Assembly (NCBI GenBank): GCA_026182355.1
Contig: JAPFBL010000068.1
Coordinates: forward strand, 6,575,001-6,639,000
Direction of reading: 5' to 3'
Origin: Hermatobates lingyangjiaoensis
Taxonomy: Eukaryota > Arthropoda > Insecta > Hemiptera > Hermatobatidae
DNA length: 64,000 nucleotides
Part shown: piece by piece, positions 16,225-24,917 of the stretch
Layout of the letters: each line of letters begins with the position of its first letter
Position numbering within the stretch: position 1 is the first letter of the stretch
Made by a program: the position numbers and the translations under genes
Notes under the pieces: model-generated
Database searches by the model: none
What the model was told of the DNA's origin: nothing
The model's input: only the letters and a program-made list of their open reading frames with translations

Positions 16225-16256
16225 ATTAATTGTTTCTTCACGAGTTTATGTGAAAT

Positions 16257-16288
<32 letters not shown>

Positions 16289-16291
<3 letters not shown>

Positions 16292-16470
16292 TGATTAAAC
16301 CACAATATGATAAGAGAAAATAAGTCTAAGATCTTTCAACCGTCACACGCGATCTTTGTCAGAGTCAAAAACCCAACTGAGGTTTGGGTTTTTGACTCTG
16401 ACGAAGACCGCTTGTTACGGTTGAAAGATCTTAGTCTGTTTTCACATTTTCTTATTTTGGTTTGATCATT
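16289..16470. mobile_element. Penelope-like element end, family A, inverted pair 2
   Basis: This is the best-preserved family-A pair. Both arms keep the gtcagagtcaaaaacccaact / gtttttgactctgac centre, the CGGTTGAAAGATCTTAGTC block and the terminal gtttgatca. The right arm continues into tcattgattgttatttcacg and a (TA)n run. It contains the hammerhead-like motif described at 16394-16436. Confidence 0.8.
16394..16436 (+). ncRNA. hammerhead-ribozyme-like motif, PLE family A
   Basis: Seen in order: stem I strand GACU (16394-16397); core CUGACGA (16398-16404); one extra A; stem II GACCG / CGGUU closed by a 7-nt loop; GAAA; a short GAUC element in the stem III position; UU; stem I strand AGUC (16433-16436), which pairs with GACU. 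This is the layout of a type I hammerhead with a minimal stem III, as known from Penelope-like terminal repeats. The extra base between the core and stem II departs from the textbook consensus, so activity is unproven. The same motif recurs in the other family-A copies. Confidence 0.55.
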
Positions 16471-16540
16471 GATTGTTATTTCACGTGTTTATGTGAAATC
16501 TTTATATATATATATATATATATATATAACTCAATAAAAA

Positions 16541-17742
16541 AAAGAGAAAAACATTAATATAGGCATACAACACTCACTAATGTATTTTAACTGGCATCGT
16601 CATCTGGTAGAATTACTCCTGCGAAGAGCCGCGGCTGACTAAATGTTTCATGAATAAATCGAGTGATGGGTGTAGAAACGAACCCGCCCACATTTTTTAT
16701 GTTACTCAAGTTTTTGTTAATAGTAATCAACTTCATATAGGATTACAAACCCCCCATATCAGCATAACGTTATAATTATTTAAGAATTCAGACGAATTTA
16801 AAAATAACTAAGTATGTATTTTATCTTCTTATATCTATAGCTTGAAATGAAATAAAGACGGCGATAGCGAGTTTGTTTTTAATCAAAAGTATTAAATATA
16901 CATGAATGAAGTATTAGGAGTTATTTTAAATTATTCTTTGATACCTCTACAAACAAAAGTGTTTGTCAAGTTAAACAAAAATAACAGAGTAATAATTATC
17001 ACAACAGTTGAAGAATTGAACATGAAGAGTTTTAATTATAAATTTTAGTATTGAAAGCAATATCCATCATTTAAATGATGTTGTTCATATTTGGAATTTG
17101 TAGTATTGTTTTCATCACCACAATTACTTATAATTATTTGTTTTCTCGAGCAATAATTATTCATTTAGAATTTAGTGATGTAAAAGCACAAATTTACTGT
17201 TGACAAAAAAATGAAACTCTAGCACTGCTTGAAAAAAATATAGTCATTTTTGCTTATTCTTGTATAATAAATAACATTATATCTAATCTTTGAAGTTGCG
17301 ATTATATATTAATAGAAGTATTAAGTATTTTTATTATATTTTTGCCATTGTATTATATCATTTTTTTATAAATAACTTAAGTATAACGATTCACCTAAAA
17401 AGTAAATTACAATACATTATTTACTTAATAACTGGTTATATGTTTAAATGATCCCTCTATAAATGCTTGTGATCGTAACTTAATCATTGTAATCTGGTTA
17501 CAACAGTAACAGAAACTCCTTCCTAGGCCAACGTTTCTATGTATTTGTACATCATCTTCAGGGCTTAGAAAGTGTGCAAATGGTTATTTATGTTACTTGA
17601 TAATTATTTAATTACATGTGCGAAAAACACTACTCTGTTATAGTCATCTATCATTTTAACAAAATGAATTATAACAAACAAGGAGGTTCACCCTATATAT
17701 ATATATAACAGATTCAATAATATATCGACCGTTAGATAGAAT
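16541..17742. other. non-coding DNA with a degenerate PLE-like end
   Basis: At 16585-16640 a GC-richer piece (gcatcgtcatctggtag, then gaagagccgcggctg) resembles the other PLE ends in minus sense (gatgacgatgcc). The rest, including the 17495-17570 patch, holds no recognisable gene. Confidence 0.4.
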
Positions 17743-17810
17743 AGGTGTGTTCTCTAATCGGTGTTCGGTCATGACCGAACCCCGATTAGAGAACACACCT
17801 ATATATATAT
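17743..17810. repeat. 68-bp near-perfect palindrome between (TA)n runs
   Basis: Two arms of about 30 bp (aggtgtgttctctaatcgg, then tgttcggtc; mirrored by gaccgaac, then ccgattagagaacacacct) with one mismatch and only about 2 bp between them. It is flanked by TA repeats on both sides. It shares the tgttctctaat style of a PLE end but lacks the family-B core. Confidence 0.85.
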
Positions 17811-17905
17811 ATATACATGATTGGTTATACACGACTGAATATTGTCGATCGATGATCTTCTTCTCCAACTTTTCAAGTTTGCTTGAACTTGAATATATTG
17901 AATAT

Positions 17906-17943
<38 letters not shown>

Positions 17944-17948
<5 letters not shown>

Positions 17949-18132
17949 CAATATAGACAAAGAAACATAGAGAAATCAAAAGAACACACTTACAGCCTCT
18001 AATTTTCGGTTTGAACCGTCTTCAGGAGAGATAAGAGAGGGAAACCAAGCGCACTGGTTCAGAGACGGTTGGAGACCCTGTAAGTGTGTTCTTTTGATTT
18101 TTCTATGTTTCTTTGTCTATATTGAACTATAG
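17944..18132. mobile_element. Penelope-like element end, family B, inverted pair
   Basis: Outer ends tagttcaatatagacaaag and ctttgtctatattgaactat mirror each other. The left arm retains the full core in minus sense (ctctaattttcggtttgaaccgt, cttcaggagag). The right arm is truncated to gtaagtgtgttcttttgatt. A lone copy of the same right-hand end lies at 18280-18340. Confidence 0.75.
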
Positions 18133-18165
18133 TTGTCCGTTTTGGATCGTATTTCCAACGAAAAA

Positions 18166-18200
<35 letters not shown>

Positions 18201-18378
18201 TAAAATAAGCAGTGACACATAAACTGAAACACAACAAAGACTCACTTTACAATATTTCGACCGCCATTACGGAAAATTAGAGGCTGTAAGTGTGTTCTTT
18301 TGATTTCTCTATGTTTCTTTGTCTATATTGAACTATATATATATATACCAATATATATTGGCTTACCAATATTCAAAG

Positions 18379-18845
18379 GCTTACAAAATAGATGAAAGAA
18401 TATTAAGGAACATAATCAAGGACAACACAGAATGCATTAAGGCAGAAGACCAGTTCAAAGTCAACATATATTACAAGTATCAGTACATCTAATATGATAA
18501 TAAAGAACAACCTGTACTTAAAACCATAACTTCAGAGAACCAATGTAATTTACCAATATAATTGCTTAATAGGAAACTGTGAGATCCTAAAATCAAAATA
18601 CATTTCTTCAACAGCAACAACCATTTCAAGAAGACTTACAATGCATCTGTCTGCAGGAGCCCCCCAAAAAAAACATACTATTAAGGAACATAAAACAAAA
18701 CTGACTCGAGAAATGCTGGTGAAAAACACTGAAGTTGTATAATATGAAAATGATCACAGCAGACTACAAATTACAGAAGCCCTTAAGATAATAGAATTAA
18801 AACCAAACTACAGGATACAACAGGACGTTAAAACTATATTCTAGA
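18379..18845 (+). pseudogene. Penelope-like protein, C-terminal GIY-YIG endonuclease domain (broken)
   Basis: PLE proteins pair a telomerase-like reverse transcriptase with a C-terminal GIY-YIG endonuclease; only the linker and endonuclease remain. Visible blocks are FKVNIYYK just upstream, then NVIYQYNC (the GIY-like strand and first Cys), CEILKSKYISST (the YIG strand, with the usual Gly replaced by Ser), ISRRLTMHLSAGAP (catalytic Arg region), and ENDHSRLQITEALKI (the helix with the conserved Glu). It ends at a tag stop after VKTIF. One frameshift separates the YYKYQYI block from the NNLYLKP block. In-frame stops follow LKP and TEVV. The upstream reverse transcriptase is absent, so the gene is dead. 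This is the diagnostic evidence for PLEs in the window. Confidence 0.88.
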
Positions 18846-19127
18846 ACAACGCAGGAACACGAACCAAGATTGAAGACCCAACAGATGGAACCTAGAGACA
18901 TTTTATGAAGTTAAGTGGTACACCTGATTACGACAGGGGCCTAAAACTGTTTCAAACAAAATGTATATTTTCATGATAGAAATGTTTATTGATGTTATCG
19001 AAGATTATAGTGTTAATTTAAGAAAAGTATAGTGTAATATAGTGGTAGTTAGTAGGAATAAGTTTTTATAAATATGATTAGTTTATAATTAAATAAGTTT
19101 TTATATGATGATCAAGGAGACTGAAAC

Positions 19128-19259
19128 ATGTCAGTTAGAAATAATATATCATTTGAAGAACTAGTGTATTTAGTACCAGAAAGATTTAAAACGAAGGTGA
19201 GAAAACTTGAAAGATGGACAATGAAATTTATTCATGCCACAGTACAAAGGTCGTTTAAC
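19128..19259 (+). pseudogene. Penelope-like protein, N-terminal fragment
   Basis: An ATG-led frame of 44 codons (MSVRNNISFEELVYLVPERF, then KTKVRKLERW) lies just after a degenerate hammerhead-like stretch (gatgatcaaggagactgaaac). It aligns without gaps over about 34 residues to the frame at 28025-28173: ELVYLVPERF against ELIYMIPQRW, and KVRKLERW against SIRNLEKV. PLE reading frames are known to begin inside the terminal repeat, which fits both contexts. It breaks off into the family-C end. Confidence 0.6.
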
Positions 19260-19368
19260 AAAACATTACGGTCGAAATATTGAAAAGTGAGTCTTTGTTG
19301 TGTTTCAGTTTATCTGTCACTGCTTATTTTAATTGTAATCTCTTCTGCCGGACCGTTTTTTGTTCATC

Positions 19369-19414
<46 letters not shown>

Positions 19415-19450
19415 CTGATAAAACGAAATACGATCCAAACTGGACACAAT

Positions 19451-19721
19451 ACGAGTTCGAGATTAACAAAGAGCAACACACAAAGTAGGGAAACACACTT
19501 ACAGACTCAAATTTTCGGGTAATCCGTCTTCAGGAGAAAAGAGAATGGGAGACCAAGCACGTTGTAGGCGCAACGGCAAGTAACCCACGGGTTACTTGCC
19601 GTTGCGCCTACAACGTGCTTGGTCTCCCATTCTCTTTTCTCCTGAAGACGGATTACCCGAAAATTTGAGTCTGTAAGGTGTTTCCCTACTTTGTGTGTTG
19701 CTCTTTGTTAATCTCGAACTC

Positions 19722-19723
<2 letters not shown>
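19451..19723. mobile_element. Penelope-like element end, family B2, near-perfect 273-bp palindrome
   Basis: The left arm (19451-19586) and right arm (19589-19723) are reverse complements with essentially one indel and a 2-bp centre (between aagtaaccc and gggttactt). Each arm carries CUGAAGA, a short CGG/CCG hairpin and GAAA (right arm: ctcctgaagacggattaccc, then gaaaatttgag). The arms start at acgagttcgag and end at ctcgaactcgt, next to a (TA)n run. So little divergence suggests a recent origin or arm-to-arm conversion. Confidence 0.85.
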
Positions 19724-19765
<42 letters not shown>

Positions 19766-19767
<2 letters not shown>

Positions 19768-19920
19768 TATTAATCGATATGTCTGATTTCACCTTTGTTA
19801 ACTTCGTTGAATGCTGCTCCAAACTTCGAGACCTTTTCTTCAATTCAAGGTAGTTCAAATTAAAGAACGACTGCTTCCAACTTTTACGAATAGATATAAC
19901 AAGATCTCTCAATAAACACG
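19766..19920 (-). pseudogene. Penelope-like protein N-terminal fragment (probable)
   Basis: The minus strand encodes DLVISIRKSWKQSFFNL followed by a basic stretch with LKKRSRSLEQ, directly next to a (TA)n run. The pattern (hydrophobic start, aromatic-basic middle, then a basic helix) parallels the PLE N-termini at 19.1 and 28.0 kb. A diverged copy lies at 38.11-38.34 kb. The assignment is by pattern and context only. Confidence 0.4.
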
Positions 19921-20109
19921 TGAAATAACAATCAATTACCAAACATCAATTAAGCACATTTCTTTTTTTAAATTTCTCCCCTATATATTTACCCAACTTG
20001 TATTGCTTATCTGAACTTTTGTTTATATCTTCTCTTAATTCTATTATGAATGAATAAACGCACCGAGTGCGAGGGGCAGCATTGGCGGTTGCCGGGCCGG
20101 ATATTTGCA

Positions 20110-20238
20110 GTTGCGTCAACAACGTGCTTGGTCTTCCATTCTCTTTTCTTATGAAGACGGATTTACCGAAAATTTGAGTTTGTAAGTGCGTTTCTTAACT
20201 CTGTGTGTTACTCATCTACAATTCTGAACTTGTAGAAT
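20110..20238 (+). mobile_element. Penelope-like element end, family B2, single copy
   Basis: The plus-strand copy runs caacaacgtgcttggtcttcc, ttatgaagacggatttaccg, aaaatttgagtttgtaagtg, then ctctgtgtgttactc. The core is decayed (CUGAAGA has become UUAUGAAGA). It is preceded by an unusually GC-rich piece (20060-20105). Confidence 0.65.
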
Positions 20239-20312
20239 ATATGGAACCCGTTTTTAAAGAATAGTTGTATTATGTAATCGAGATTTGGTGACTTTTCTAG
20301 GTTGAAAAATTA

Positions 20313-20500
20313 AACTCTCGTATTTTACGTTTCGGTTTTATTTAAAATCTTTTGCACAGAGTATAGTTGAAGCTTTTGACTATAAACATTGTTAGTTAGT
20401 TAATTTAAATAAAGTAAATTTAATTGTTTTATTCAATAAATTCTTACTTCTGCCTTTTAAAAAGGTTTTAAATAAAACCGAAACGTCGGCAACAAAAGTT
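20313..20500. mobile_element. Penelope-like element end, family H, inverted pair
   Basis: Minus-sense tacgtttcggttttatttaa at about 20321 is mirrored by plus-sense aggttttaaataaaaccg, aaacgtcggc at 20464-20492. The hairpin GGUUUU/AAAACC is followed by GAAA, CG, UC and GGC, which can pair with an upstream GCC. The CUGANGA box is damaged. Confidence 0.55.
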
Positions 20501-20594
20501 TGATTTTGAACCTAGAAAATTGACTTAATCCTATATATATACACCTATGTATATATACAATCGTTTCACAATAAACTATAGACACAGAATAAAT

Positions 20595-20693
20595 ATACAC
20601 ACACTTACAGTCTCTAATTTTTGGTTGAACAGTCATTATGAGAGTTAAGATAGTGACACCAAGCGCACTTGCGAAGTGATGGTTGGAGACCAA

Positions 20694-20700
<7 letters not shown>
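20595..20700 (-). mobile_element. Penelope-like element end, family B, single arm
   Basis: Minus-sense family-B words (acacttacagtctctaattt, ggttgaacagtcattatgag, gacaccaagcgcac), followed directly by (TA)n. Confidence 0.6.
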
Positions 20701-20730
<30 letters not shown>

Positions 20731-20735
20731 ATAAA

Positions 20736-21854
20736 TTATAATTGATATTCAGTGTTAATTTAATAACTTCATTGATTATACCAGATTAAATGATATAGTC
20801 ATAATCATATTGAATATAATCTGAATTTTTCGATTACATTGGAAGAAGAAATATTAGCTCATCTATACTAATATTATTTATATACCAATGGTTTGAGGTG
20901 AATGGCATTGTAACCATGCAAAACAAGTTATTATTAAACAGGATGCTTTTCCAAGAAGGAAGGAAGGAGGGAGATGTCAAACAGGTTTCAAGCCAAGCAA
21001 TGCAGCACAACTTAAACCTTCTTCGTTTTAATTTTCACACTGTATCCTTTGTCAACATTTATTAAAAAAACTTAGAAACATAGAATTTCAAAGTTACTAT
21101 AGTCTATGAAGCATAATAAATATTAAAGCTAATATTTGGTTTTTGCAAAATAAATTAAACTTTTATACATTCAACATAACTTTTCTTATTCTATTATAAA
21201 ATTATTTCATGTTCATATCCAAATATTCTCTTAATAATGATATACTCGTAGATATTTATGCATCTATGTGTTTTGTTTGTTTATATCACTCTCATGTTTG
21301 GATGAGTCCTGATAACAGTGAAAGATAATCCAATTGTAGAAAATTACTTTCAAGATAATATCGATTGAATAAAAACACACTTTTTTCTAACATTAAGTGA
21401 GATTAAGAAAAATGTAATCAATTCGTAAAACGGAGCGTAAACATATAGAATCTATGAATCATTTTATTGTGTGATAAACTTTTTAATAATTTGGTTCATT
21501 TCATAATTTACAATATACAGTTATAGGTAGGTATAAGTTAATTTATATTAAAATTTTAGATAACCTTACTAGATGAACTGAAGTTTCATGGTCAACACCT
21601 ACATAAAAGCATAGCGATCCAGTAGCAAAGAAGAACTCCCAATGTCTGCCTACGATCTGTATTTAAAGAAGAAACAGAAAGTATATTTCGTGCTTACGCA
21701 ATCATGAACTCTTCTATGTTTATTGGTGAAACGTTGTATATTCAAGTAAAGGTGTACACATGGACGTGTTCTTTTGAAACTGTTTTGTGTATATAACTGT
21801 TCGTAGACATTAAAGTTTTTAAATAATGTTTAGTGTTCTACAATACTGTTCATA
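20736..21854. other. non-coding DNA
   Basis: AT-rich apart from a purine-rich patch at 20940-20985 (aagaaggaaggaaggaggg). No gene recognised. Confidence 0.5.
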
Positions 21855-21977
21855 TATAGACCAGGCAAGTTGTTGGTCTCCCTTTCTCTTTTCTCCTGAA
21901 GACGGATTACCCGAAAATTTGAGTCTGAAAGTGTGTTTGCTTACTCTGTGTGTTACTCTTCTTGAATTTTGAACTCG

Positions 21978-22014
<37 letters not shown>

Positions 22015-22460
22015 TTTTTCGATGAAAATACGATCCGATATGGACAAATACAGTTCAATATTCATAACGAAACGTAGAGAAATTAAAAACACACACCTAC
22101 AGTCTCTAATTTTCGGTTGAACCGTCTTCAGGAGAGATAAGAGAGGGAAACCAAGCGCACTGGTACAGAGAGACGGTTGGAGACCGACAGTTGGGTCTCC
22201 AACCGTCTCTCTGTACCAGTGCGCTTGGTTTCCCTCTCTTATCTCTCCTGAAGACGGTTCAACCAAAAATTAGAGACTGTAAGTGTGTGTTTTTAATTTC
22301 TCTACGTTTCTTTATGTACATTAAACTATATATATACACTAGCCTTGCGTCTACCACGTACTTGGTCGCTCTTCTCTTTTCCCATGAAGATAGATCGCCC
22401 AAAATTTGAGTTTTTAAGTGTGTATCCTTACTCTGTGTGTTACTCTTCTTATTTTAAACC
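21855..22460. mobile_element. cluster of Penelope-like ends (B2, B inverted pair, B2-like)
   Basis: 21858-21977 is a plus-strand B2 end (ttctcctgaagacggattac, ccgaaaatttgagtctg). 22034-22325 is a B inverted pair whose arms meet at about 22183-22192 (ggttggagacc / ggtctccaacc). It keeps CUGAAGA, a CGGUU/AACCG hairpin and GAAA in the left arm. 22345-22450 is a diverged plus-strand copy (cccatgaagatagatcgccc). (TA)n runs separate them. Confidence 0.75.
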
Positions 22461-22494
22461 TATAATATATGTTAAACGGTCCAACAGGGCTACT

Positions 22495-22712
22495 AGTTCA
22501 CAAAGGAAAGAGAAAACCAGATAAAAACACACAAAAAAAAGACTCACAACGATATTTTGACATTCGTCGTCATCGGGCAGAAGTAGTGTAGTCCCTTTGA
22601 GTAGCTGAAGCAAACTGAGCCTACGGTCGAATGCGACGAACACGCACGCACAATTTTGTTGCTAGTCTTTTTGTGTGTGTTTTTATCTGTTTTTCTCTTT
22701 CCTTTGAGCACT
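22495..22712. mobile_element. Penelope-like element end, family D, inverted pair
   Basis: Outer arms agttcacaaaggaaagag and ctctttcctttgagcac are mirrored. The minus-sense core reads CCGAUGA, an extra C, GAC/GUC hairpin (degenerate in this copy), then AAA. Other family-D copies lie at 37.96-38.06 and 53.20-53.29 kb. Confidence 0.65.
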
Positions 22713-22725
22713 ATATATATATATA

Positions 22726-22845
22726 ATTAAAATAAGCAGTGACACATAAACTGAAACACAACAAAGACTCACTTTTCAATATTTCGGCCGTAATGGCGGT
22801 CGTCCTCAGGAGAAGAAGTGAATTGACGGAGGGACGACAGTCAAT
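22726..22845 (-). mobile_element. Penelope-like element end, family C
   Basis: The same end as in the endonuclease-bearing element at 18.2-19.3 kb (aattaaaataagcagtgac on the plus text). In minus sense it carries CUGAGGA, an extra C, a hairpin built on GACC/GGUC-type arms and GAAA. A near-identical copy lies at 37553-37670. Confidence 0.75.
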
Positions 22846-22869
22846 ATATATATCAATATATATATATAT

Positions 22870-23142
22870 ATAATTAGTTCTGTGTATAAACCGAAATTTG
22901 AGTTATCAATCGGATTGTTGTTTCAGTAGCACTCCCCAATATTGTTATGATTGGATTATTAGAAGGCTGTATTGAAAATCTGGGTATCATAATCACTTTT
23001 ATGCAGTTATATGTTCGTGATATATTTTTCATTACTGACAAAATATGAGAAGAAGGGGTTATAACTCTTTTTAATTAACTTTAAAAATGTTTATTACTTA
23101 CGTGTAAAACAAAAATAAAAATATGTACCTCTCCATTTTTAG
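22870..23142. other. AT-rich DNA upstream of a probable exon
   Basis: No repeat recognised. It ends in tacctctccatttttag, a good pyrimidine tract and 3' splice site. Confidence 0.5.
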
Positions 23143-23265
23143 AATGGAATAGTTATACTTCGTGGGAGCTACAGTATTTTATTAGAGTGGTGCAGAAAAC
23201 CTCCTGGTGCTGGAAGAATTCCAAATTATTATTCACCTCAGGAAATGAACCAAGAAATGAATTAA
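23143..23265 (+). CDS. terminal exon of an unidentified protein
   Basis: Immediately after the splice-acceptor-like ctctccatttttag, a 40-codon frame runs to a taa stop. It includes VILRGSYSILLEW and CRKPPGAGRIPNYYSPQEM. The exon is visibly less AT-rich than its flanks. Third codon positions in this frame are mostly A or T, as expected of a gene in such a genome. A second frame is also open (starting EWNSYTSWELQ), but its codon usage fits less well. An AATAAA signal follows about 100 bases after the stop. If real, the gene lies on the plus strand with earlier exons to the left, among the PLE debris. I do not recognise the family; a decayed exon is also possible. Confidence 0.45.
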   Translation, partial: NGIVILRGSYSILLEWCRKPPGAGRIPNYYSPQEMNQEMN

Positions 23266-23367
23266 TTGAAAAATTTAATAAAAAAGTAATTTAAATCAAC
23301 AGTTCATGTTTTTTAATTGACAATAAAAGAAATTTAGAAGTATTATTGCACAAAATGATTTATTCAA

Positions 23368-23373
23368 AATAAA
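23368..23373 (+). terminator. polyadenylation signal AATAAA after the 23.1-kb exon
   Basis: It lies about 100 bases downstream of the taa stop in a run of A/T-rich sequence. AATAAA is frequent by chance in this window, so it supports the exon only weakly. Confidence 0.4.
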
Positions 23374-23919
23374 GAGATGAAAAGAGATATATTCATCACC
23401 ATCCTCTGTTTTTCTTTATGTTATTCAATTTATTATTTATTTTCTTCTTCTCTATTTTATATTTCACATTTTTTGTTCTTTGACTCAACTTTTTATATTT
23501 AAATCTTATTAACATCTTCAGTGTTATCTCTGATTTCTTTTTTACTGAGTGAACGCATGACTACATGGGTTGTTCCCATCCTTCACTGAATTTGTGCCCT
23601 TGATCATTCTTTTTCTGAATCGGAGAAATTTCTGTGACTCGGCTTCTAGTGAACTGATTTTTCCGCAATCATAACTCTGATATAAATTCTTAACATACGG
23701 GTATTGATTGCAGCTGATGACAGGAGTGAACTGGGACTCCACTTAGATTTTGCAAATAAGGCATATATTTCATTTAATTTAATCCTGAATCACAATAGCA
23801 GATTCTCATTCATTTGCTATGCATGACGTGATCATTAAAAGTTGCAAGGACTTTGAGAATTGTTTCACATTTTTGGGTTTTTTACATAAGAAATCATTTC
23901 GATAACTTCCCTGGGAAGT
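23374..23919. other. non-coding DNA
   Basis: A 66-codon minus-strand frame at 23542-23742 has no recognised domain. Confidence 0.45.
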
Positions 23920-24125
23920 AAAGCTGAGCAGTGCTAGAGACGCGTGTGAGAATTGCTGGCTGGAGTGTGAATAGTGGGCTTGCCTGGATAGGCTGGGGAA
24001 GAGAAAGTACGGGGAATGTGGAGGGGCGACTGCCGCTCACGGCACATTAAGTAAACATACTCACCCACCTGTCAGCAGCTCCCCAGCAACGCCGGCTCCC
24101 GACGTCTCTTTCAGTCTCTTTCAGC
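23920..24125 (+). promoter_or_regulatory. GC-rich, CpG-containing island with first-exon features
   Basis: About 200 bp of clearly higher GC than its surroundings, with several CpGs (gacgcgtgtg, gcgactgccgctcacggc, acgccggctcccgacgtc). It includes TCAGTC and TCAGC initiator-like words and ends in cagc|gtaagtaaat, a near-consensus 5' splice site at 24126. This is the combination expected of a promoter with a short non-coding first exon of a plus-strand gene. Which downstream exon it would join is unknown. No TATA box is evident. Confidence 0.4.
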
Positions 24126-24600
24126 GTAAGTAAATGAATTTTATTCATTTCTAGCACGGACATGTTTCGAATATGACATATTGGGCCACTTTATTATAGA
24201 TATCAAATATGTGATTTTCTGTCTTGCATATTTTTACATTAAAATAAATTCTTAGGAGGAAAGAATCCAACTTTGAGTAAAATCTACATATATTTTTTTA
24301 CAATACCTACATATATCTAGATAGAACATATATGTAGAGTGTAGTACACATATGAATTTTGTAAATAATCAAATGATTTCACATCTAAATAACGTATCAC
24401 AATAGCTCCAATTTTGTTCCGAACATTTGGAACTATTTTAGACTACATCAAGTAATGGTCCAATCAGGGCTACAGAATAATTAAGACGCTAATACTTATT
24501 TTGGTTATTGAGTTTTATTTGAGGTTATATTTGAAATCCTGCGGTATGTATATTATATATATATATATATATGTATATTTCAAAATTTGGGACAGTTTCC

Positions 24601-24917
24601 TGCCGTTATGTTTCCGGCGTGCTTGGTCACCCTTTCTATTTTCTCCTGAAGACGGATCATTAATGTATATAAATATGTATATATATATATATATATATAT
24701 ATCAAGATTTCACAATAATCTGTGAAATAACAATCAATGTTTAAACCACAATAATAAATGAGAAAAAATATTAATATCTTTTAACAGTAACAAGAGGTCT
24801 TTGTCAGAGTTAAAACCCAGCAGTTGGGTTTTGACTCTGACGAAGACTGCTTGTTACGGTTGAAAGATCATTACGGTAGTCTTTTTTTGCCATTTCTTAA
24901 TGTAGTTTAAACATTGA
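24601..24917. mobile_element. Penelope-like ends: B2 fragment and family-A inverted pair 3
   Basis: 24601-24660 is a B2 fragment (gtgcttggtcaccctttc, ttctcctgaagacggatcat). After (TA)n, 24733-24917 holds a family-A pair: atctttcaacagtaacaaga on the left, gttttgactctgacgaagac and cggttgaaagatca on the right, with outer ends caatgtttaaacc / gtttaaacattg. Confidence 0.75.

Larger units (their letters stand above)
18195..19345 (+). mobile_element. Penelope-like retroelement (5'-truncated) with inverted end repeats
   Basis: The family-C end occurs in minus orientation at about 18197-18272 (aattaaaataagcagtgac, aatatttcgaccgccattac). It occurs in plus orientation at 19268-19345 (acggtcgaaatattgaaaag, cactgcttattttaatt). 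Between them lie the broken endonuclease end of the PLE protein, a spacer, and the start of a second PLE reading frame. An inverted or tandem terminal-repeat arrangement with a 5'-truncated body is characteristic of PLEs. A (TA)n tract follows at 19375-19412. Confidence 0.8.

Noticed and set aside
16073..16470. Repeats spaced by unique DNA, considered as a CRISPR array
   Set aside because: The units are inverted, not direct, have variable spacing and belong to dispersed PLE families. The genome is eukaryotic.
17656..24725. Several ORFs containing runs of alternating Ile-Tyr
   Set aside because: They read through (TA)n tracts and PLE ends; no host protein is involved.
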